Origin: Candidatus Pacearchaeota archaeon CG10_big_fil_rev_8_21_14_0_10_32_14 | Lineage (GTDB): Archaea; Nanobdellota; Nanobdellia; Pacearchaeales; GW2011-AR1 | DNA length: 10,174 bases | Reading direction: 5' to 3' | Assembly (NCBI GenBank): GCA_002763085.1 | Contig: PFCY01000101.1 | Location: 1 to 10,174, forward strand | Shown here: piece by piece, positions 1 to 6,669 of the stretch | Numbering within the stretch: position 1 is the stretch's first letter | Layout of the letters: the number at the start of each line of letters is the position of its first letter | Made by a program: the position numbers and the translations under genes | Notes under the pieces: generated by a model | Told to the model about the DNA's origin: nothing | Database searches by the model: none | What the model saw: the letters and a program-made list of their open reading frames with translations, nothing else

Positions 1-138
1 AATCTGCGAAGCAGCAAAATATTAATCAGTTTTTCTTTCCCTCTTCCCTCCCCCCAACCTCGAAGGTAGAGGCTCCTCCCGATTAAGTGGGCAAGTAAAT
101 TACAAACAAAATCTCACAAAAAAATTTAATTTGGGATG
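1..138. repeat. Dispersed non-coding repeat, copy A (left part cut by window edge)
   Basis: This segment recurs at 9757-9910. Positions 1-80 match 9757-9836 base for base and 87-138 match 9859-9910 base for base; between them copy A has 6 bp where copy B has 22 bp. Inside are a small perfect hairpin (CTGC-GAA-GCAG, 4-13 region), a 26-nt pure pyrimidine run (30-55), a short ACCT-CGA-AGGT hairpin around 58-68 and an A/T-rich right end finishing in TTTGGGATG. No ORF of note crosses it. It lies directly upstream of the signalling operon. Its nature (mobile miniature element, RNA gene or intergenic repeat) is not determined; the repetition itself is certain. Confidence 0.9.
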
Positions 139-158
139 GTGCCCAAGTTAAAGAAAAG

Positions 159-166
159 TTTTTAAT
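159..166 (+). promoter_or_regulatory. Possible TATA box of the signalling operon
   Basis: TTTTTAAT lies 13-20 bp before the ATG at 179 and 34-41 bp before the in-frame ATG at 200. Archaeal transcription normally starts about 25 bp after the TATA centre, which would put the RNA start near 188 and favour the second ATG. A second TATA-like stretch (AAATTTAATT, about 122-131), inside the end of the repeat, would instead give a leader for the first ATG. Neither is decisive. Confidence 0.35.
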
Positions 167-178
167 GGAAGTATTCTT

Positions 179-568
179 ATGAATTCTATAAAAGAGAAGA
201 TGAAATCAAGCAAAACAATTATGATTGTAGATGATGAAGAAGATATTCGAAACACAGTTAAAGAGATTCTTCTAAAAAATGGTTTTAAAGTCAATACTGC
301 CTTAAATGCCGATGATTGCCTTAAAAAAATAAAGACAAAATCTTCTACTCCTGATTTGATCCTCATGGATATCATGATGCCAGGAACGCCGGTACGAGAT
401 ATCATTCCAAAATTATCGCCTTTAAAAGTTGCATATCTCTCGGTCGTCAAAACAACGGAAGCAGAAAAAGAAAAACTTACCAAAGAAAAGAATGTCGTCG
501 GTTTCATCCAAAAACCCTTTGATGTTGACGATCTTATCTCAAAAATTAAAAAGATTATGAAAGCTTGA
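179..568 (+). CDS. Stand-alone response regulator receiver (CheY-like) protein
   Basis: This 129-residue protein is a single receiver domain with no output domain. The acidic pocket is D18/D19 in IVDDEED, the phospho-acceptor is D64 in LILMDIMMPG, the switch Ser is S88 after the fourth strand, and the conserved Lys-Pro pair is K112-P113 in IQKPF. All residues needed for phosphorylation are present. As a single-domain regulator it probably acts by protein contact rather than by binding DNA. The start is uncertain: ATG 179 has no clear ribosome-binding site, and the in-frame ATG at 200 (M8) would begin the protein just before strand 1, as is usual for receivers. It is the first gene of a block with a KaiC-like protein and a histidine kinase, which is its likely phosphate donor (inference from position). 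Confidence 0.9.
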   Translation: MNSIKEKMKSSKTIMIVDDEEDIRNTVKEILLKNGFKVNTALNADDCLKKIKTKSSTPDLILMDIMMPGTPVRDIIPKLSPLKVAYLSVVKTTEAEKEKLTKEKNVVGFIQKPFDVDDLISKIKKIMKA

Positions 569-570
569 TT

Positions 571-1080
571 ATGGACCTCAATTTTATGTATTCTTTAGAT
601 GAAAATAATTATCTTTTTGATATTAGAAAACTTCTCAAGACGATTCTCATGACGCTCAATAAAGTCTGCTATATTAGCCTCAACAAAACCGCCGAAAGCG
701 TGATAGAATTCTGTAAAGAAAATGGAATCGATACCCAGAAGTTGATCATCATCGATATGATCAGTCCACGATTAGGAAATACGAAAGCGCGTAAAAATGT
801 CTCCTATATAAAAATTGACGATTCAAAAAAAGTCGTTGGCTCAGTTATTGACGTCTTAAAAAAGGAGAAATGTGACGCTCTAATTATAGATTCTCTATCA
901 ACACTCCATATCTATTTTGAAGAAAAGGAGATGATGAAGATAGTCCACGACGTTTTAGTATACAGCGGCTCAAAACATATCATAACCAATTTAATTGTTC
1001 AAAAAAAAGACAGCGAGGCAGATTATGTAAAATCATTAATACCACTCGTTGGAAATTTTAAAGAAGTCAACTTCGATTAA
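571..1080 (+). CDS. RecA/KaiC-like signalling protein lacking Walker A
   Basis: This 169-residue protein (from ATG 571) resembles the core of archaeal KaiC/Rad55-type ATPase-fold proteins. A strand followed by YISLNK (about 34-39) matches the YVTLNK-like element I recall from this group, LIIIDMIS (58-65) follows the pattern, and DALIIDSLSTL (102-112) looks like a Walker B strand. No GxxxxGK[S/T] P-loop is visible, so ATP hydrolysis is doubtful and a sensory or scaffold role is more likely (inference). A TTG at 565 would add two residues and overlap the receiver gene stop by 4 bp; ATG 571 is 2 bp past that stop. The histidine kinase ATG follows its own stop after 1 bp. The family assignment is from motif memory, not from a search. 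Confidence 0.6.
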   Translation: MDLNFMYSLDENNYLFDIRKLLKTILMTLNKVCYISLNKTAESVIEFCKENGIDTQKLIIIDMISPRLGNTKARKNVSYIKIDDSKKVVGSVIDVLKKEKCDALIIDSLSTLHIYFEEKEMMKIVHDVLVYSGSKHIITNLIVQKKDSEADYVKSLIPLVGNFKEVNFD

Positions 1081-1081
1081 G

Positions 1082-2194
1082 ATGGTAAAAAAGACGAGTG
1101 CTTATAAAAAATCAATGGACAATAGTTTAGGAGCACTCGATAAAAAAATTCTTCTTGGTTTTATAGTGATAGTATTTGGAACTTTAATTTTAGCATCTTT
1201 CGGATTTTTTTATGTCTTAAGTTCTCATCTGACTGAAGTGATTTTTATCTCGAGTGGATTAGCTTTCATTATCGCTATTATTTCGAGTATGTTTATTTCA
1301 AGGACCATTGTAAAGCCATTAAGGCAATTAAATGAAGCAACAAAAGAATTAGAAAAAGGGAACCTTGATGTTCGCGTCAAAATAAAAACCGATGATGAAA
1401 TTGAAGAACTTGGAGAATCATTCAATAAGATGGTTGAAGCACTCGTTGAAACGAAAAGAAGACAGAATGAAATTGATAAAGCAAAAACAGATTTACTCTC
1501 CATAACTTCACATGAACTGCGTAGTCCCATGACACCCATGAAAGCTCAGCTTCAGATGACACTCGGAGGTTATTATGGAAAACTCAACATAAAACAAAAA
1601 GAATCGTTGAACATCGCGCTTAGAAATGCAAATCGTTTAGATAAAATTCTCGTCGATTTTCTCGATATTTCAAGAATTGAAGCATCGCGACTTAAATTCG
1701 AATATAAAAAGGTTGAAGTTAAATCTCTTGTTGAGATCATCATAAAAGAAATGGAAAGTTTTTCTCCAAGCAAAAAAATAAAAATCGTCTCAAAAATAAA
1801 AAATATAACCGTCGAGGGAGATCCAGAAAGGATTTCACAAGTTTTTAGAAACATTTTAGAAAACGCGAAAAAATTTTCTCCTGAAAAATCAATGATCACT
1901 ATAGATTCTATTCTAAAAGATAATTTTATTGAATTTATTATTCAAGACGAAGGCATTGGAATAAAGAAATCAATTCAAGATAAAATTTTTGAACCCTTCT
2001 TTCAAGGAGAACAAACAATTTATCGGGATCATAATGGTGTTGGACTTGGGCTTGCTATTTCTAAAGGTATTGTTGAGAGCCAAGGAGGGAAGATAAGATA
2101 TGAAAGCAGTGAAGGCAAGGGAACGACATTTTTTTTCAGCTTTCCGATTAATCCTCCAAAAACACAAAAAAACTTTTTTAAGGAAAAAGTTTGA
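1082..2194 (+). CDS. HAMP-domain sensor histidine kinase, two transmembrane segments
   Basis: This 370-residue membrane kinase autophosphorylates on His144 and should pass the phosphate to a receiver Asp. Two hydrophobic segments (about 22-47 and 52-72) are joined by only about five polar residues, so there is no extracellular sensor domain. A HAMP linker follows (about 73-125), then the dimerisation domain with the H box SITSHELRSPMTPM. The ATPase domain has an N box (N257 and N261 in RNILENAKKF), a G1 box DEGIGI (289-294), an F box FEPFF (303-307) and a G2 box GVGLGLA (319-325), so it looks fully active. I chose ATG 1082, 1 bp after the preceding stop; an upstream TTG at 1049 would overlap the previous gene and adds no domain. 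The natural partner is the receiver encoded at 179. With no periplasmic domain it may sense the membrane state or a protein partner such as the KaiC-like neighbour (inference). Confidence 0.93.
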   Translation: MVKKTSAYKKSMDNSLGALDKKILLGFIVIVFGTLILASFGFFYVLSSHLTEVIFISSGLAFIIAIISSMFISRTIVKPLRQLNEATKELEKGNLDVRVKIKTDDEIEELGESFNKMVEALVETKRRQNEIDKAKTDLLSITSHELRSPMTPMKAQLQMTLGGYYGKLNIKQKESLNIALRNANRLDKILVDFLDISRIEASRLKFEYKKVEVKSLVEIIIKEMESFSPSKKIKIVSKIKNITVEGDPERISQVFRNILENAKKFSPEKSMITIDSILKDNFIEFIIQDEGIGIKKSIQDKIFEPFFQGEQTIYRDHNGVGLGLAISKGIVESQGGKIRYESSEGKGTTFFFSFPINPPKTQKNFFKEKV

Positions 2195-2203
2195 AATAAT
2201 TTA

Positions 2204-2210
2204 TTTTTTT
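2204..2210 (+). terminator. T-run, probable archaeal terminator of the signalling operon
   Basis: A run of seven T follows the kinase stop by about 10 bp. Archaeal RNA polymerase commonly stops at such T-tracts without a hairpin. The next promoter begins about 15 bp later. Confidence 0.45.
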
Positions 2211-2222
2211 AACTCTAAAGAG

Positions 2223-2240
2223 GTTATAAAAGTTTAAATA
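2223..2240 (+). promoter_or_regulatory. TATA region of the nrdR-nrdJ operon
   Basis: Two overlapping TATA-like elements, TTATAAAAG and TTTAAATA, lie here. A start 25-30 bp downstream would put the first transcribed base near 2250-2265, so the NrdR boxes at 2267 and 2298 sit at or just after the transcription start, where a bound repressor would block initiation. Confidence 0.6.
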
Positions 2241-2266
2241 CATTTCATTTCTTTCGTTTTTGCAAA

Positions 2267-2282
2267 ATACAACTTATGGTAA
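2267..2282. promoter_or_regulatory. NrdR box 1 (degenerate)
   Basis: The sequence ATACAACTTATGGTAA matches the perfect box at 2298-2313 at 12 of 16 positions, including the conserved ACAA and GGT/TGT ends. The two boxes are 31 bp apart centre to centre (15-bp gap), three helical turns, as is typical for paired NrdR boxes. This spacing is what makes the weaker box credible. Confidence 0.65.
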
Positions 2283-2294
2283 ACTCAGGAAAAT

Positions 2295-2316
2295 AATATA
2301 CAATATATTGTATATT
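2295..2316. promoter_or_regulatory. NrdR box 2 within a perfect 22-bp palindrome
   Basis: The 22 bases are a perfect inverted repeat. The inner 16 (2298-2313), ATACAATATATTGTAT, fit the known NrdR operator ACAC-wATATATw-GTGT closely, with an ACAATATATTGT core. The gene encoding NrdR starts 45 bp downstream, so this is most simply its own operator. The match to the family consensus is from memory. Confidence 0.8.
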
Positions 2317-2348
2317 CGCTTCTTGTGATAAGTGGTTTGCACAGAGTA

Positions 2349-2355
2349 AAGGAGG
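2349..2355 (+). promoter_or_regulatory. Strong Shine-Dalgarno site fixing the nrdR start
   Basis: AAGGAGG ends 5 bases before ATG 2361. It selects this ATG over the in-frame GTG at 2325, which would add 12 residues ahead of the zinc ribbon. Confidence 0.85.
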
Positions 2356-2360
2356 AAAAA

Positions 2361-2810
2361 ATGGATTGTCCTTATTGTGCGAACGATTCTTCAAAAGTAA
2401 CTGATAAAAGGAAATCTCCTGGTGGAATAAGAAGGCGAAGAGAATGTCTCGCGTGTGAAAAGAGATTCACAACCTATGAGATCATAGAAAAAAGTGAATT
2501 TTATATCATAAAGAAAGATGGAAGACGCGAGAGATTTGATAGACAAAAATTAGAAAGGGGGATTACAACGGCGTTTGAAAAAAGGCCCGTACCTAAAGAG
2601 AGAATTGATAAAATGATAAATGAGGTTGAAGATAATTTAAGAAAAATGGCGGCAGGAAAAAAAGAGGTTCGTAGTTCTACGATCGGTGATTTAGTCATGA
2701 AAAAAATGGAAAGATTAGACAAAGTCGCTTACGTTAGATTTGCATCAGTATACAAAGATTTTACAGATATTCAAGATTTTAAAAAACAATTAAAGGAGAT
2801 GGAGAGATAA
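2361..2810 (+). CDS. nrdR: NrdR, ATP-cone repressor of ribonucleotide reductase genes
   Basis: This 149-residue protein is full length for NrdR (about 150). The N-terminal zinc ribbon has C3, C6, C29 and C32 (MDCPYC and ECLAC), with the signature RRRREC followed by KRFTTYE. An ATP-cone follows (about 47-137), recognised by KKDGRRERFDRQKLERG, FEKRPV and VAYVRFASVYKDF. NrdR represses ribonucleotide reductase operons; its oligomeric state and DNA binding depend on whether ATP or dATP fills the cone. The start is set by the AAGGAGG site just upstream. nrdJ begins 1 bp after its stop, so the two are surely co-transcribed, and two NrdR boxes lie in the promoter, indicating autoregulation. NrdR is chiefly bacterial and patchy in archaea, so the gene may descend from a transfer (inference). 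Confidence 0.97.
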   Translation: MDCPYCANDSSKVTDKRKSPGGIRRRRECLACEKRFTTYEIIEKSEFYIIKKDGRRERFDRQKLERGITTAFEKRPVPKERIDKMINEVEDNLRKMAAGKKEVRSSTIGDLVMKKMERLDKVAYVRFASVYKDFTDIQDFKKQLKEMER

Positions 2811-2811
2811 T

Positions 2812-5800
2812 ATGGTAGAGAAAGTTGTTGCGAGTTATCCTGGATCATTTAAATCAAGAATTCCTGACACTTATTTTGTTCCAGGTAGATACGAAGAATT
2901 ATTTTCATTAGTGCAAAATTTTGAAGTCGTGACAGTTAAAGATGATCATACTGAAGAACATCTTAGAATCTATGACGCTGAAAAAGTTATGTCAAAGTTA
3001 CAATTTTTGCCGGAATACGTTCAGGAAGCGACATACCACGGTTTAAAAAATCAAAGAATGCCTGCACAACATTATAAAATTGTCGCGGATAAATGGGGTA
3101 AGAAAGATGCTTCAACAAAAAAATATGTAGAGACTCCCGAAATTATTTTTTATAGAGCAGCAATGCTTGCAGCGAAGGGGATTGTTGATAATGATCCATC
3201 ATTAGATTATGAAGAAACTGTTAAGGACATTTTTGAAAGATTTGAAAGAAGAGAAATTTTTCCAAATACACCCTATATGGCAAATGGAGGACATAAATTA
3301 ATATCTAATTATATTTCAGAAAGAGCTGGAGAAAACGCCAGTGCAGATTTAATAAATGAGCTTGAGCAAGAAAAAAGAATCAGAGAACAACTATTCGCTT
3401 GTTTTGTTCTGCCTATTTACGATTCTAGAGATAGTATTCTTAGAGAAACATTGCCGAATGCTGCTGATATCCAAGCATCTATAGGAGGTACGGGATTTAA
3501 TTTCTCTAACTTAAGACCTGCAAATGAAACTATTCATGGAACAGGAGGAAATACCGACGGGCCCGTATCATTTATGGCGACATACTCAAATGTTTTAGGA
3601 AAAACTATGAATCAGGGCGGTAAAAGAGAGGGGGCTAATATGTTCATGTTGGATTATAATCATCCAGATATCATGAGGTTTATTTATTCTAAAAGACAAG
3701 ATGGAGAAATTCCCGCTGCTAACATTTCTGTTGCAATTTATCACCCGTTTATGGAGGCAGTAAAATCTGATGGAGAAGAAAGATTTTATCCTTTAAAAAA
3801 TCCACATCATAATCCTAAACTTAGACCACATATTCCTGAATTTTATACCGCTAAACAACTACAACAGACTATTGAAGTAAGTAAAGGAAATTCGAAAGCA
3901 AAGATTTCAATGGAACTTGCAGAGAATGGGATTGATGTTCTTAGTCCATGGCTTGGTGAGGGGATGAGTGAAGAGTATAGAATCATAGGAAAAATTGGGG
4001 AAGATGGGATAGTTTATATTGATGCTAAAAAAGTTATGCATCATCTTTCTTACGGAGCGTGGTATAATGGCGAGCCTGGAATGATAATAAACGGAACTAT
4101 CAATGATCAAAATCCAACTCATCCAAGAAATTATAAAGAATTTTTGTTAGATCAATCGTCACCAAAATCAAGAGAGATAATTTCTGAAATACAAAAACGA
4201 GACATAAATAAACCTTTAGAATTGTTAGTTGAAGAATTTATTTCTGAAAAAGATATAGATGGCAGGCCAATAAATCTTCCTATTGGTGTGGGTGTTATGG
4301 AGGCTACAAATCCATGTGGAGAAAAACCGTTGTTACCATACGAGGCTTGTGTTCTTGGACATGTAAGTTTAGAGAAGATGGTTATAGAGGATGCTAACTC
4401 TCCATCGGGATATAATTTTGATACTGAGAAATTCTTGGAAAGTTCCAGATTAATTTATGAAATATTGGACAATGCAATTGATCAAAATGCATTTACGCTT
4501 CCTCTTATTGAACAAACACAAAAGAGCAATAGAAAAATTGGCGTGGGATTTATGGGACTTGCTAATTTATTGTATAAACTTGAACTTCCTTATAACTCAC
4601 AAGAAGCAAGAGATTTTGTGGATGATATCTTGAAAGTTTGGGAAGATGAAACAGATAAAGCGTCTTATGATAAAGCCAGTAAATTTGGCGCATTCCCTAA
4701 TTTTGAATATAGTCATCATCGGAATGGCGCGAAGAAACGTAATGCTATTGTGAGGACTATTGCGCCGACGGGAACAACGGGTTTTGCTGCCCAAACCACT
4801 GGAGGAATGGAACCTGAATATGCATTGGCTTATTCACGAACTACTGTTCAAGGAACTCGAGTCGATATGTTCAATCCTGTCTTAGAAGAGAAATTAGAGA
4901 AATATTCTTTTTTCCTTGATTCTGAAGAGAAAAAAAGATTCCATTGTTATATTTCTGACTTCAATGGAGGAAAAGGCTCACTTCAAGAATTTGAATTAGT
5001 AAAAGGAAAGAATGAATCTGATAGTAATTTTGAAGCTCGTCTAAATAATCTTAATAAAATTAAGAAAATTTTTGTGACGACATATGATATTTCTCCAGAA
5101 GATCATCTATATATGGAAGCAGTTGTTCAAAGACATGTTGATGATGCTATAAGCAAGACAACAAATTTTAGAAATAATGCAACGGTTGAAGATGTTGAAA
5201 GAGCATTTTTGATGGCGTATGATTTAGGAATTAAAGGAATTACATTTTATAGAGATGGAACAAGAAAAGATCAACCTCTAAAAGTTAAAGGGGAAAAAAC
5301 TCCAGAGAGAAATGAGAGAAGATCATTGAGAGATTTGATTATAGAAAGATTGGATAAACCTCGACCGGAGATAGTTGCTGGACCTCAAGAGAAAGTTCAA
5401 ACGCCTTTTGGTAAAGCTGCTTATATTCGATTAAATTATGAAAAGGATGAGTTAGGAAGAGATATTGCACCTTACGAAAGTTTTGTTGATATTGGAAGGG
5501 GAGACGAAGATTTATCAGCAATCGCAGAAGGATACGGAAGACTACTTTCTTTAGCAATTAAGGGAGGAATTCCTGTTGAGTATATTGTGGCATCTCAATC
5601 TAATATCGGTGGGAAAAGTCAAGTCGGTATTGGAGAGAGTAAAATAAAGTCTCTTCCAGATGCTATTGCAAAAGGATTGGTAATGGCAATGAACCAAGAA
5701 AGTAAAATGCAAAATGTTCTTCGGCATGCTCTTGAAGGAAATGGAACTCTCGATTTAACTGATAATCCTAATTCCCAGACAAATGGTAAAAAGCCTAAAA

Positions 5801-5901
5801 GCAAGAAAAGTGGGAATTTTTGTCCCAGTTGTGGAGGAGGACAACTTATGATAAAGGAGGGATGTGAAATCTGTGATTGCGGATTCTCAAGATGCGGTTA
5901 A
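2812..5901 (+). CDS. nrdJ: Class II adenosylcobalamin-dependent ribonucleotide reductase
   Basis: This 1029-residue enzyme reduces ribonucleotides to deoxyribonucleotides, using a thiyl radical made with adenosylcobalamin. The catalytic site is N500, C502 and E504 in ATNPCGEKPLLP. The redox pair is C197 (LFACFVLP) and C513 (EACVLGH). The 11-residue step from C502 to C513 equals that between C408 and C419 in the Lactobacillus leichmannii enzyme. APTGTTGF (from 651) is the phosphate-binding loop and GITFYRDGTR (809-818) a class II hallmark. A C-terminal extension carries a TSCPD-like domain (about 865-945) and a cysteine-rich tail (C1004, C1007, C1018, C1021, C1023, C1028), likely zinc-binding and used in re-reduction. 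I see no N-terminal ATP-cone and no intein. The start is ATG 2812, 5 bases after GGAGAG. It is co-transcribed with nrdR; a Nudix gene follows after 1 bp. Confidence 0.97.
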   Translation: MVEKVVASYPGSFKSRIPDTYFVPGRYEELFSLVQNFEVVTVKDDHTEEHLRIYDAEKVMSKLQFLPEYVQEATYHGLKNQRMPAQHYKIVADKWGKKDASTKKYVETPEIIFYRAAMLAAKGIVDNDPSLDYEETVKDIFERFERREIFPNTPYMANGGHKLISNYISERAGENASADLINELEQEKRIREQLFACFVLPIYDSRDSILRETLPNAADIQASIGGTGFNFSNLRPANETIHGTGGNTDGPVSFMATYSNVLGKTMNQGGKREGANMFMLDYNHPDIMRFIYSKRQDGEIPAANISVAIYHPFMEAVKSDGEERFYPLKNPHHNPKLRPHIPEFYTAKQLQQTIEVSKGNSKAKISMELAENGIDVLSPWLGEGMSEEYRIIGKIGEDGIVYIDAKKVMHHLSYGAWYNGEPGMIINGTINDQNPTHPRNYKEFLLDQSSPKSREIISEIQKRDINKPLELLVEEFISEKDIDGRPINLPIGVGVMEATNPCGEKPLLPYEACVLGHVSLEKMVIEDANSPSGYNFDTEKFLESSRLIYEILDNAIDQNAFTLPLIEQTQKSNRKIGVGFMGLANLLYKLELPYNSQEARDFVDDILKVWEDETDKASYDKASKFGAFPNFEYSHHRNGAKKRNAIVRTIAPTGTTGFAAQTTGGMEPEYALAYSRTTVQGTRVDMFNPVLEEKLEKYSFFLDSEEKKRFHCYISDFNGGKGSLQEFELVKGKNESDSNFEARLNNLNKIKKIFVTTYDISPEDHLYMEAVVQRHVDDAISKTTNFRNNATVEDVERAFLMAYDLGIKGITFYRDGTRKDQPLKVKGEKTPERNERRSLRDLIIERLDKPRPEIVAGPQEKVQTPFGKAAYIRLNYEKDELGRDIAPYESFVDIGRGDEDLSAIAEGYGRLLSLAIKGGIPVEYIVASQSNIGGKSQVGIGESKIKSLPDAIAKGLVMAMNQESKMQNVLRHALEGNGTLDLTDNPNSQTNGKKPKSKKSGNFCPSCGGGQLMIKEGCEICDCGFSRCG

Positions 5902-5902
5902 G

Positions 5903-6577
5903 ATGGGAAAATCAGATTCAATAATCTACGTCGTTGAAAGAGAAAAACTTTTTGAGGAAGATAAAGAGTTTCAGGGGTTTAAAAGTAAAGAAGAATTTGA
6001 TTATGAAGAAAGAATTCTAGATAATATCTTGACTATGAGAAGAGGCTCTACTGAAGAACCTAAGGATCATCCAAATGGAAACGCAGAGCTTGATACTCGA
6101 TACAAACAACCAATAGGTTATATGATGGTCGTCAATACATCCACAAAAGAAGTTTACACTTTTCAAAGAGCGAGTGATGATAAGAAATATTCTGACAGAA
6201 GACTTCAAGGAAAATGGAGCTGGGGAGTTGGAGGACATATCGAACCTATTGATTCAATGAATGGAAGTAAAAATCCTTTGATTGAAAGCCGGCTTAGGGA
6301 ATTACAGGAAGAGATAATCATAGAAGGAGAAATTCAAAATGTTTTTCCTCTTGGATATATTAACGATGATAGAGATAGTATTGGGAGCGTCCATATCGGA
6401 ATTTTATATTTAATTGAGATTAATGGAAGCGCGAGTAAAAGAGATGATGAAATGCAACAGGGAATTATGTTAAGTGTTGATAAACTTGAGGAACTCTGCA
6501 ATGCTCAAAATGTTGTTGTTGAGAGTTGGAGTCGTATTGCTCTTGAACCGTTGAAAAAATATTTTTATTCGATTTAA
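5903..6577 (+). CDS. Nudix family hydrolase (predicted phosphoesterase, COG4112-like)
   Basis: This 224-residue protein should hydrolyse a nucleoside diphosphate linked to another group; the substrate is not evident. The core holds GKWSWGVGGHIEPID (103-117), then RELQEE (132-137), which is the metal-binding REUxEE part of the Nudix box. The spacing between GG and RE is longer than the classical GX5EX7REUXEEXGU, and the Gly after EE is replaced (EEIIIEG). The order GVGGHI-PID, REL-EE, LGYINDD and VHIGILYL resembles the MutT-type phosphoesterases of COG4112, as recalled. Residues 1-65 form an extra N-terminal part. I chose ATG 5903, 1 bp after the nrdJ stop. An upstream in-frame GTG at 5864 has an AAGGAGG 3 bases before it, too close for normal use. 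Its place behind nrdJ suggests nucleotide clean-up or signalling tied to dNTP supply (inference). Confidence 0.88.
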   Translation: MGKSDSIIYVVEREKLFEEDKEFQGFKSKEEFDYEERILDNILTMRRGSTEEPKDHPNGNAELDTRYKQPIGYMMVVNTSTKEVYTFQRASDDKKYSDRRLQGKWSWGVGGHIEPIDSMNGSKNPLIESRLRELQEEIIIEGEIQNVFPLGYINDDRDSIGSVHIGILYLIEINGSASKRDDEMQQGIMLSVDKLEELCNAQNVVVESWSRIALEPLKKYFYSI

Positions 6578-6591
6578 AACTTTAGAAAACC

Positions 6592-6599
6592 TTATAAAT
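6592..6599 (+). promoter_or_regulatory. TATA box of the thioredoxin gene
   Basis: TTATAAAT with an A-rich stretch just upstream lies 71-78 bp before the thioredoxin ATG. A start near 6620-6625 would leave a leader of about 45-50 nt. The leader contains AAGGAGA (6644-6650), too far from the ATG (about 19 bases) to be a normal ribosome-binding site. Confidence 0.6.
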
Positions 6600-6669
6600 T
6601 CAGTAATTTCTTAAACAATATGATTAGGGGTGGAATGACCAACAAGGAGATCAAAACAGATCAAGTAAA

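Noticed and set aside
2812..5901. Possible intein or frameshift in the long nrdJ
   Set aside because: The length is normal for class II enzymes with a C-terminal extension; the frame is open throughout, all catalytic motifs are in order, and no splicing motifs (N-terminal Cys/Ser block, HN-C junction) are seen.
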